A stretch of DNA of 7,613 nt from Bermanella sp034112325 (GTDB lineage: Bacteria > Pseudomonadota > Gammaproteobacteria > Pseudomonadales > Oceanobacteraceae), in contig JAWUVO010000134.1 of assembly GCA_034112325.1 (NCBI GenBank), positions 1-7,613 of the forward strand, written 5' to 3'. Under the pieces are notes generated by a model. That model worked only from the letters and a program-made list of their open reading frames with translations, searched no databases and was not told the origin of the DNA. A program made the translations under genes and the position numbers. Numbering within the stretch: the first letter of the stretch is position 1; each line of letters begins with the position of its first letter. Below are positions 1 through 6,687 of this stretch, piece after piece.

Positions 1-1
1 A

Positions 2-1040
2 GATACCTTTTATAATGATGCTAATTCTGTATTTAAAGTGGGTAGTATCAATACGACCGGAAAGATAGCGGACATTGATGTTAACAGCTGGACAAACTAT
101 GGATTTATTGGGGCCTCTAATTTAGATATAGATGCAAAATCCATAAATAATGAGGGTGATAAAGCGTTGGTATTAGCTTATGAACACCTTGATATGAAAA
201 CCACTGGAGGCGATCTTAATAATAAAGGCGGTGTTTTATACAGTTTTAGTGGTGCTAATTTCGATGTATCTGGCACATTATTGAATGAATCTTCGTATGT
301 TGAAGCTGTAAACGAACTATTCATACGTGCCAAAAATTTGATTAATAAAAAAGAAGTGTTAAGTACGGTAACTACAACTAACTATTATAGCAAGACCAAA
401 GAATTACCTATGCCTGCAGGAAACGAAGATTTGGCTTATCTGTCAAATACACTGAAGTATATAGAAATAATAGAAACACCATTTATCACAAAAAATAGTG
501 CTGATAGTTATATAGTTTCTGGCTCACACATGTCATTAATAATGGCTGATAATATTGAAAACGAATATTCAACAATCAGTTCTGGCGGTGACTTATACAT
601 TGAAGCCGATTCGTTAATTAATACTAGTATAGTAATGAAGGAGAAGTTTACTGAAACCGGATCATCGATATTAAAATGGAAATCGTGGGATTGTGATAAT
701 AGCTACTTAGGGCACTGCGACCATCATGGATGGTATAACCATCAGGCTCCTCGAAAAAGACATATAAGAGTTTATGGTGGTGAAATTAAAGTTGATGAAA
801 GAGCATCTGTCACAGCGAACGGAGTTGTTAATGGGAATCTTAGAGGTAAGGTTGTAAATAAAATAGGAGTCGTTGTTAAAAACAGACAAGGCGAAAATAA
901 AAACGCAAAAGATCCGTCGGGACAATTATCCGAAACTGGTTCTCCTGGTCTGGAAGATACCGATTTAACATCAAAATTATCGGTAGATTTATCAAACCAA
1001 ACTTTAGACGAGCTATCAAATGGCGCGTTATTCTCACAAA
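2..1040 (+). other. End of FHA-1 repeats and putative receptor-binding region of CdiA
   Basis: Beta-helix-type repeats open the window, with phrases such as LDIDAKSINNEG and LNNKGGVLYSFSG. They give way at about residue 115 to less repetitive sequence containing KYIEIIETPFI and then a short aromatic, His- and Cys-rich stretch at 686-742. In characterised E. coli CdiA proteins the receptor-binding domain sits between FHA-1 and the Tyr/Pro block, and this segment holds that position. The DNA here is clearly AT-richer than the FHA-2 part (17 of 60 G+C at 301-360), which fits a segment exchanged to change receptor specificity. The receptor cannot be told from sequence alone, and the domain edges are approximate. 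Confidence 0.6.
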
Positions 1041-4000
1041 CTAACAACAGTGATTATAATTATCTAATCGAAACCAACCCTAACTTCACAGAATATGAAA
1101 ACTTTATTTCCTCTGACTATATGTTAGAAAAAATGGGTGTGGACATTAATGAGAGCCGCAATGTTCGATTAGGCGATGGTTACTTCGAACAAGACCTTGT
1201 ACGAGACCAAATTTTAGATTTAACCGGTATGCAATTTCTAGACGACAACCAAGCTATCCAAGACCAATACTTACACTTAATGAATAACGGTATTGATGCC
1301 AAAGACGATTTCAAATTATCCTTTGGCGTCGCCTTAACTGCCGAGCAAAATCAAAACCTAAGTAAACCCATCGTATGGATGGTAGCGCAGGAGTTTGAAA
1401 CCGAAAACGGTATGCAATCAGTACTTGTGCCTAAAGTATATTTTACTAACTCAATGGCTATGTTATTACGCGAAGACGGAGCACTCATTGGCGGTGATTC
1501 GATAGACCTAAAAGTACAGCACACAATCGCTAATAGCGGTACTATAAAAGCCAATCAAAAATTAGCATTATCTGCTAAAAATATTATAAGCAGCGGAACG
1601 CTTAAATCGGTTGAAAAAATTAATCTAGTCGCTCAGCAAGACATTATCAACAATAGCGGATTGATCGACGGAGCCAACGTATTTTTAAATGCTGGTCGCG
1701 ATTTTACCAATGAAACCAAAGTTGAAGTTTTAACTCATGGAAATGGCAAAGACTACAGAGCTAAGCAATCTATTGTAGGTAATACGGCCACCATTAATGC
1801 AAGTAACCTAAGTATTCTAGCAGGTAACAACATAAATTTTATTGCTAGCCAATTACAGGTTAAAGAAGACCTTGTTATGCAAGCGGCTAACAACATAAAA
1901 ATTAATACCGCAAAAATTATAGAACAAGCCATAAACGGCAACTACTACAGCGTATCATCGACCGAGCATATGGTAACAAAAATTGGTGCAGGTACGGTCC
2001 TAATAAAAGCTGGCGAAACATTTACGGCTGAAGGTGCTATTTTAAAATCGAATGGTGACCTTTCAGTTAATGCAAAAGCCATTAATCTACTGGCTGTAAA
2101 AAATAAGCAAGACAAAGACATTTTCAATAACTATGGTGGTGGCAACACCGAACACATCCAGTCGCATAGCGAACAAGTATTAGGCACTCAACTTAACTCA
2201 ATAGGTGTGTTACGTTTAAATGCAGACAGCAACATTACTTCAAAAGGGTCACAGCTAACTGGAGCCGCAGGCATTGCTCTAAACGCAGGTGAAAATATAG
2301 TATTAGCCACAGAGCAAGCATTTAACTCTAGCCGAATCGATACCACATCTAAAAAGTCAGGCTTCGGCGGAAGCACACGCATCTCAACCACCACCATTGA
2401 CGAATCGCTAGCCCACACCGGTACATCATTAAATTCTGACGCCAATATAATTATGACATCGGGAAGCAATATCCGCTTAATTGGCAGCAATGTATACGCT
2501 GGGCAATACATAGGCATAGATACCGCAGGTAGCTTACTTGTTGCTGCGGCCGTGGATGAAAGTTTTAATCAGTACAGCAGAATCAAGGAAAAAACATTTA
2601 CTGGAAGCTCACAAAATACAGGCTCTAACATACAGCAAGCCGTTGCCAGTAACCTAAATGCTAACGGCACCATGAACATAAACATTGGTGGTAATGTGTC
2701 CATAGTCGGCTCAAACTTGACCGCCGTAGACACACTGACCATAGGCGAACAAATCATTGCTAAAAGTGAAAGCGGACAAGCGGTTAAAAATAATGGCGGA
2801 CAATTTGTAAACAACGACGGCGAACAAGTGGGTAACGTCACCGTGACAACGCAAGAACTCACAAATGAAACTTGGAATGAAACATCATCAGGCTTGAGGG
2901 GGGTATTAAAAGACTTAGCTAGTGGCTTAACCTTAATGGTCAGCACCATGACCGCTGGCGCACTAGACGCTGAAATAGAAGTGGGCCGCAGCACTAGCGA
3001 CCTAAACTCTGAAACCACTCAGAAAGCCTCCACGGTACAAGCCATCAATCTAGGCATCGACATAAAAGGTAACGTAGCCATAATAGGCTCAGATATTAAC
3101 GTACTGAACCAAGCCAGCGTTAATGCAAACAGCCTAACCCTAGACGGGGCGAAAGAACAAAGCCACAGCCAACACTCAGAAACTGTATCCACCGTTTCAG
3201 CTGGTGGTCCAAGCCTTGGCGAAAGCGAAGTCACCGTAGCCAGCTTAAGCAGTACCGACCGCACAGAAAGGACTACCATCGCCAGCACAACTTGGAAAGG
3301 CTCAACTCTTAATGCTGGTAGCCTAAGCGTCAATGCAGTTGAAAACGTTAACATAGTCAGCAGCGACGTAAACGTAACGGGTGAAGCACATATAGCCGCC
3401 AACGACATCATCATAAGTGGTCGCCAGGACACCAACACTAATGCAAGTGAATCAGAAAAAGTGATAGAAACCGTGAGTCTTGGAGTAAAAAATGCTTATG
3501 CCGACACCTACCTCGCAATCGACGCACTTAACAGCGCTAAAAACGCCGTCCGTGATACCAAACAAGCCTACGATGATGCAAAACAAAAAATTGCCAACGG
3601 AAAAATGCCCGCCAGCCAACTAAAATACTTTGAAGTAAACATGGCAGCGGCTACTGCTAATGTGGCAAATGCATCCATTGCAGTGGCGTCAGCAGGCGCC
3701 ACTGCTTTTGCATCAACGGGTACGGCTGGTTTTTATGCAACCGGCAGCGCAAGTATTGAAACCAATAAATCTTCTAGTACCACAACCGATAAAACATGGA
3801 ATGGCTCTAACGTTAATATTGGTGGCAGCGCCAACATCACGGCCGATAATGAGATCAAAATAAAAGGCTCAGGTTTTAGTGTGGCAGAGCATCTTCAGCT
3901 TGATGCCAAAGTCATAAACCTATTAGCTGGCGACAACAGCTCAACGTCATCAAGCGAGAGCAGCTCACATACAGAAAGTGCCAGTGTTTCAATTAAAGCA

Positions 4001-6154
4001 CCAGAGACAGGTGGTACTTCATTCAGCGGCAACCTAAATGCAAGCGAAACTAAAAGCAAAAGTGAATCAAACTACTACACCAACAGCCAAATTGTAGCGG
4101 GGACCCTAAGCAGCGACAGCAAAAACCTAACGCTAAGCGGCGCCAATGTAGACGCAGGTGCGATCGACATCACCACAGAAAACTTATTAGTAGAAAGCCT
4201 GCAAAACACCGCCACATCAAACAGCGAAACCGTAGGCATTAATGCCGGATTTGGAAAAGATGGGCTAAGCAGCGCAGGAATCAATCAACAAGAAAGCAAC
4301 ACCAGCTCGGCTTGGGTAGACCAGCAATCAGGAATCACCGGCGGCAACGTCAACATCATAGCCAAGCACACCAGTCTAAAAGGCGGCGTGATTGCAGCTT
4401 ATGAACAGCAAGTGGGCAATGACGTGCAGGGATGCACTAATGCCGTGGGTGCCGGATGCACAGGAGCGGCTAACGTCAACTTAAACTTCGCAACCGACAC
4501 CCTGTCAGTAGAAAACATTCAAGACCACGACACCTCAAGCGACAAAGGCATTAGCTTAAGTCACAGCTTTGATGGCACCAACGCTCATGAAAAAAACAAT
4601 CCACCTAAAGTTAGCAGTGACAAAATGAGCACCGCCAGCACAACCATTGGTGGAAACTATAGTGGCCATGACACACGCCAAACCACTAGCGCAACACTAG
4701 GTAATGGCAATGTGAAGGTTGGCGGAAAAGACATTGCTGATACCAACATCGAAGTAAACCGCGACATAGAAAATGCACAAGAAATTACTCAAGACCATCA
4801 GCTAGGTGGACTTGATGCCAGTGTGACAGTAGATCATAGGTTAGTTAGTGAAGAAGGGCGCCAGGACATTGCCAACGACTTTGAAGACACCGCCGAGCTA
4901 GCTAAAGACGTTGGGAAAATTGTAGCGGATGGGGCCGACTATGTTTATGACGAAATTCAAACCATAGGTAATAACCTTCCAGAGGAATACCAAGCTCGCC
5001 TAGGTGATACAGGTGAAGAGCTCATTGACGAGTTAATTCAGCAAGATTGGTCAGATGAACAGATTGCGGGTGTATTGGAGAACCCTAAGGTACAGGACGG
5101 ATTAGCTGCAATGGAGCAGTCGAGTTCTGATCTAGAAGAAGGAACAAATAATGAGCAAAAATTAGCACTTAATGAGACTGTTATATTTACTACAGAAATT
5201 GACGGGGTATTAGTTTTAGAGCCAGTAGTTGTGTCATCCTCAGATGGTGTGGGTGAAGAACCTTCAGCTCTTGAAACAGGGGTTGCAGGGCTAGGTAAAG
5301 TTAAGCAAGAAATAGATACAATAAGAAATGAAAACTCTGAACTGGCAACGGGATTAGAAATTGCAGTAGGGGTAGCAACAGGAGGTCCCTTAAAAGAAGG
5401 GATCGGTCAGGTTGCAAATGTAGTTTTAGAAAATATTTATGGCAGTGAAGTAATTGATAATGTGATGACTGACGTTGTTAATCGAATCGGTGGGGCCGTT
5501 ACAGGGGATAGTAAGGAAGCCTTTGAGCAGGTTGCTAATATAAATAAGGAGTTTCCGGATGATAGCGCGTCTGTAGGATATAGTCTAAATGATATTCGTG
5601 ACGGTGCTGATTTTGCATTAGGTACGATACTTGGGATTGGTGGTAGTAAAGGTGGTAGCACTTCGGTTGGGGTTGATGGAAAGTCTGATAGCTCAGGAAG
5701 TAATAATAAAGCACAGGAAAGTTCGGCTAATAGACTTGAGGTAGGAAAAATAGAACCATTTGGAGAATCAAAGAAAACAACAGGTGATGGAAGCGTTGAT
5801 CGTGAACATAACCCTCCTAAACAAGCGTTACAGGAGAGGGCTAAGCAAATAAAAAAGGAAGAGCTAAGTGCTGCAGAAAAAAGAAGGATTAACAATAATT
5901 CTGATACTATTACCTTACCTAGGGACGTTCATCAGAGCGCAACAAGTTCTAAAGGCTATAACTCTAATAAAGCAAAATCAGATGCATCAGACTTGCAGTC
6001 AGCTACAAAAAAATACTCTGATGAGCATATTGAAAACTCTAAGAATACGGAGTTTTCAAGTAAAATTAAAACTAGCTGTGAATCTATGAACTGCAAGACT
6101 AATAAACAGTATGATGAATTTTTAGAGCAGCAATTGGACCGAAATAAACAATGA
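2..6154 (+). CDS. cdiA: CdiA-type contact-dependent inhibition exoprotein (filamentous haemagglutinin family), 5' partial
   Basis: This is the C-terminal roughly 2050 residues of a giant two-partner-secretion exoprotein, exported through a CdiB-type outer-membrane pore and displayed on the cell surface to deliver a C-terminal toxin into contacting cells. The frame is already open at base 2. The GTG at 38 is only the first start-like codon, has no convincing ribosome site, and is not taken as the true start, so signal peptide and TPS domain lie outside the window. Residues are numbered here from that GTG. Order: FHA-1-like repeats and putative receptor-binding region (1-335), conserved block starting YLIETNPNF (342-477), FHA-2 repeats (about 485-1590), linker/pre-toxin (about 1590-1900), toxin candidate (about 1900-2038). 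No VENN pre-toxin motif is present. Only six cysteines occur, all in close pairs. The TGA stop overlaps the ATG of the next gene. The family call is from recognised sequence style and architecture; cdiA rather than plain fha rests on the toxin-plus-small-gene arrangement. Confidence 0.9.
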   Translation, partial: DTFYNDANSVFKVGSINTTGKIADIDVNSWTNYGFIGASNLDIDAKSINNEGDKALVLAYEHLDMKTTGGDLNNKGGVLYSFSGANFDVSGTLLNESSYVEAVNELFIRAKNLINKKEVLSTVTTTNYYSKTKELPMPAGNEDLAYLSNTLKYIEIIETPFITKNSADSYIVSGSHMSLIMADNIENEYSTISSGGDLYIEADSLINTSIVMKEKFTETGSSILKWKSWDCDNSYLGHCDHHGWYNHQAPRKRHIRVYGGEIKVDERASVTANGVVNGNLRGKVVNKIGVVVKNRQGENKNAKDPSGQLSETGSPGLEDTDLTSKLSVDLSNQTLDELSNGALFSQTNNSDYNYLIETNPNFTEYENFISSDYMLEKMGVDINESRNVRLGDGYFEQDLVRDQILDLTGMQFLDDNQAIQDQYLHLMNNGIDAKDDFKLSFGVALTAEQNQNLSKPIVWMVAQEFETENGMQSVLVPKVYFTNSMAMLLREDGALIGGDSIDLKVQHTIANSGTIKANQKLALSAKNIISSGTLKSVEKINLVAQQDIINNSGLIDGANVFLNAGRDFTNETKVEVLTHGNGKDYRAKQSIVGNTATINASNLSILAGNNINFIASQLQVKEDLVMQAANNIKINTAKIIEQAINGNYYSVSSTEHMVTKIGAGTVLIKAGETFTAEGAILKSNGDLSVNAKAINLLAVKNKQDKDIFNNYGGGNTEHIQSHSEQVLGTQLNSIGVLRLNADSNITSKGSQLTGAAGIALNAGENIVLATEQAFNSSRIDTTSKKSGFGGSTRISTTTIDESLAHTGTSLNSDANIIMTSGSNIRLIGSNVYAGQYIGIDTAGSLLVAAAVDESFNQYSRIKEKTFTGSSQNTGSNIQQAVASNLNANGTMNINIGGNVSIVGSNLTAVDTLTIGEQIIAKSESGQAVKNNGGQFVNNDGEQVGNVTVTTQELTNETWNETSSGLRGVLKDLASGLTLMVSTMTAGALDAEIEVGRSTSDLNSETTQKASTVQAINLGIDIKGNVAIIGSDINVLNQASVNANSLTLDGAKEQSHSQHSETVSTVSAGGPSLGESEVTVASLSSTDRTERTTIASTTWKGSTLNAGSLSVNAVENVNIVSSDVNVTGEAHIAANDIIISGRQDTNTNASESEKVIETVSLGVKNAYADTYLAIDALNSAKNAVRDTKQAYDDAKQKIANGKMPASQLKYFEVNMAAATANVANASIAVASAGATAFASTGTAGFYATGSASIETNKSSSTTTDKTWNGSNVNIGGSANITADNEIKIKGSGFSVAEHLQLDAKVINLLAGDNSSTSSSESSSHTESASVSIKAPETGGTSFSGNLNASETKSKSESNYYTNSQIVAGTLSSDSKNLTLSGANVDAGAIDITTENLLVESLQNTATSNSETVGINAGFGKDGLSSAGINQQESNTSSAWVDQQSGITGGNVNIIAKHTSLKGGVIAAYEQQVGNDVQGCTNAVGAGCTGAANVNLNFATDTLSVENIQDHDTSSDKGISLSHSFDGTNAHEKNNPPKVSSDKMSTASTTIGGNYSGHDTRQTTSATLGNGNVKVGGKDIADTNIEVNRDIENAQEITQDHQLGGLDASVTVDHRLVSEEGRQDIANDFEDTAELAKDVGKIVADGADYVYDEIQTIGNNLPEEYQARLGDTGEELIDELIQQDWSDEQIAGVLENPKVQDGLAAMEQSSSDLEEGTNNEQKLALNETVIFTTEIDGVLVLEPVVVSSSDGVGEEPSALETGVAGLGKVKQEIDTIRNENSELATGLEIAVGVATGGPLKEGIGQVANVVLENIYGSEVIDNVMTDVVNRIGGAVTGDSKEAFEQVANINKEFPDDSASVGYSLNDIRDGADFALGTILGIGGSKGGSTSVGVDGKSDSSGSNNKAQESSANRLEVGKIEPFGESKKTTGDGSVDREHNPPKQALQERAKQIKKEELSAAEKRRINNNSDTITLPRDVHQSATSSKGYNSNKAKSDASDLQSATKKYSDEHIENSKNTEFSSKIKTSCESMNCKTNKQYDEFLEQQLDRNKQ
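1061..1470 (+). other. Conserved Tyr-rich non-repeat block of CdiA (YP-domain position)
   Basis: Residues 342-477 form the most conserved-looking block of the protein. It begins YLIETNPNF, continues with SSDYMLEKMGVD, RLGDGYFEQDLVRDQIL and LTGMQFL, then GVALTAEQNQNLSKPIVWM, and ends near VLVPKVYF. I recognise this run of motifs from many proteobacterial CdiA/haemagglutinin proteins, where it follows the receptor-binding region. In the E. coli model this position is the Tyr/Pro-enriched domain, whose periplasmic part is linked to export arrest until a receptor is met. That mechanistic role is carried over from the family and not shown here. The block has no frameshift and appears intact. Confidence 0.75.
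1490..4810 (+). repeat. FHA-2 haemagglutinin repeat array within cdiA
   Basis: About 1100 residues of degenerate beta-helix repeats follow the conserved block. A typical unit carries a T-W-x-G-S phrase followed by LNAGSLSVNA and then xxVxIxxSDVxVxG. Clear copies start at 3290 (TWKGS) and 3794 (TWNGS), with looser relatives near 2870 (NETWNE) and 4075 (YYTNSQIVAGTL). Ser/Thr-rich spacers such as SSTSSSESSSHTESASVS separate units. In E. coli CdiA, FHA-2 is held back until receptor contact and then inserted in the target outer membrane; that role is inferred here by family. A CX7C pair at 4433-4459 lies near the end of the array. DNA of this part is the most GC-rich in the window (30 of 60 at 3121-3180). 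The repeats are at protein level; I see no long exact DNA repeats. Confidence 0.8.
3471..3740 (+). other. Ala-rich helical insertion inside the FHA-2 array
   Basis: Residues about 1145-1235 interrupt the beta repeats. They start VSLGVKNAYADTYLAIDAL, then a charged heptad-like stretch (AVRDTKQAYDDAKQKIANGK), then an alanine-rich run built from ANVANASIAVASAGATAFAS, ending with a GFYATGSAS turn back into repeat sequence. The pattern predicts a helical hairpin on the side of the beta-helix. I recognise closely similar insertions in FHA-2 regions of other CdiA/haemagglutinin proteins, so it is a family feature rather than foreign DNA. Its function is not known to me; membrane interaction or packing between filaments are possibilities. 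Confidence 0.65.
4810..5740 (+). other. Variable linker / pre-toxin region of CdiA
   Basis: After a junction containing QLGGLDASVTVDHRLVSEEG, where many CdiA proteins of this type leave the FHA-2 array, the sequence becomes acidic and helical (EDTAELAKDVGKIV, LGDTGEELIDELIQQ). It goes on to an unfamiliar stretch (ETVIFTTEIDGVLVLEPVVV) and a Gly/Ala/Val-rich segment (LEIAVGVATGGPLKEG) before a Gly/Ser linker at about 5640-5720. The usual VENN motif is absent, so this is a different pre-toxin class. The Gly/Ala/Val segment could serve as a cytoplasm-entry domain for crossing the target inner membrane, but that is inference from its place just before the toxin. DNA becomes steadily more AT-rich through this region, matching the cassette that follows. 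Confidence 0.55.
5740..6151 (+). other. CdiA C-terminal toxin candidate, HNH/EndoVII-like motif
   Basis: The last ~138 residues follow a Gly/Ser linker and begin near EPFGESKKTTGDGS. Seen directly: D-R-E-H-N-P-P at residues 1921-1927, a basic helix (ALQERAKQIKKEELSAAEKRR), then T-L-P-R-D-V-H with His 1965, a following S-S-K-G-Y-N, and a C-terminal CX4C pair (2014, 2019). A [DE]H motif followed some 40 residues later by a P-x-x-[VL]-H motif resembles predicted HNH/Endonuclease VII-fold nuclease toxins of polymorphic toxin systems, where these residues bind metal. A DNase or RNase acting in the target cytoplasm is therefore my best guess. I cannot name the family with certainty, and a different fold is possible. 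The overlap with a small downstream gene strongly supports toxin status even if the activity is wrong. Confidence 0.55.
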
Positions 6155-6687
6155 AGATTGAAGAAGCAATTCATAATTTATATAGTAACGTAAGCGCCAG
6201 TGAAATCTGTCGGGATTACTTTCGAGGCTGTGGTGTTAACATAGATAAAGCTTTGAGTGTAAGTGATGATTACGACGATGCTGGAATATATAAAAGTGAG
6301 GGTGAGTTATATATAGAAAATATTGACGAGGGGTTCTGCTTTCTTTTTAAAACAGAGAATCATCTTATTAAGTCAAAACAGAGTCTTCCCATAACAGAGG
6401 GTGATTGGTACTTTACCAAAATATTTCTATACTCAGAAGGAAAGGATGATTACAGAGAATTCCTTGGTGTTATGCCCTACGGAATACTGTGGATAGATAC
6501 TGTTCAGGAAATAATTAATAAAGTAGGAAGAGTGCCAGATTTTATTAATGAGTATGTACATAAATGGGATGATTTGGATGGGATTAGCCTTTCATTGAGT
6601 TCAATTAAAGATAATCAAACTAAGATAATTATTATTGGTAAGTCGAGTTATAGAGACACTCACGACAAATCATTCGTACCAAGTTAA
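6151..6687 (+). CDS. Probable CDI immunity protein (CdiI position), 178 aa
   Basis: The ATG overlaps the cdiA stop as ATGA, so translation is probably coupled; the Shine-Dalgarno match upstream is weak (GAG near 6126, GGA near 6136), consistent with reliance on coupling. The protein is acidic and soluble-looking, with no signal peptide or membrane segment, as expected for a cytoplasmic protein binding a basic toxin. It begins MKIEEAIHNLYSNV, has one Cys-containing stretch (EICRDYFRGCGVNID) and a central GELYIENIDEGFCFLF strand-like part. Its second half has MPYGILWIDTVQEIINKVG followed by PDFINEYVHKWDDLDG. That 'P-Y-G-I-x-W...T-x-x-E-I-x-x-x-x-G-x-x-P' pattern recalls the layout of some bacteriocin/CDI-associated immunity families (DUF6392-like), but I cannot confirm a family. 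The role is inferred from position. DNA is low in G+C (20 of 60 at 6241-6300), like the toxin end of cdiA. No symbol is given because the family is unassigned. Confidence 0.8.
   Translation: MKIEEAIHNLYSNVSASEICRDYFRGCGVNIDKALSVSDDYDDAGIYKSEGELYIENIDEGFCFLFKTENHLIKSKQSLPITEGDWYFTKIFLYSEGKDDYREFLGVMPYGILWIDTVQEIINKVGRVPDFINEYVHKWDDLDGISLSLSSIKDNQTKIIIIGKSSYRDTHDKSFVPS

Noticed and set aside
38..40. GTG as the start of the large gene
   Set aside because: The frame is open from base 2, upstream codons read like the same protein, and no ribosome site precedes the GTG. The true start lies outside the window.
2569..3018. 149-codon antisense open frame, with others at 3019-3438 and 5437-5895
   Set aside because: They lie fully inside cdiA on the opposite strand, show no ribosome sites or recognisable domains, and are rich in Ser/Leu/Pro as expected from the complement of Ser/Thr/Asn-rich repeats.
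3660..3863. 67-codon + strand frame inside cdiA, and a similar one at 5868-6089
   Set aside because: Both are out-of-frame shadows of well-supported cdiA domains, with no independent signals.
5413..5460. Possible VENN-type pre-toxin motif (L-E-N-I-Y-G)
   Set aside because: The sequence is not V-E-N-N, and the flanking residues do not resemble the VENN pre-toxin domain.
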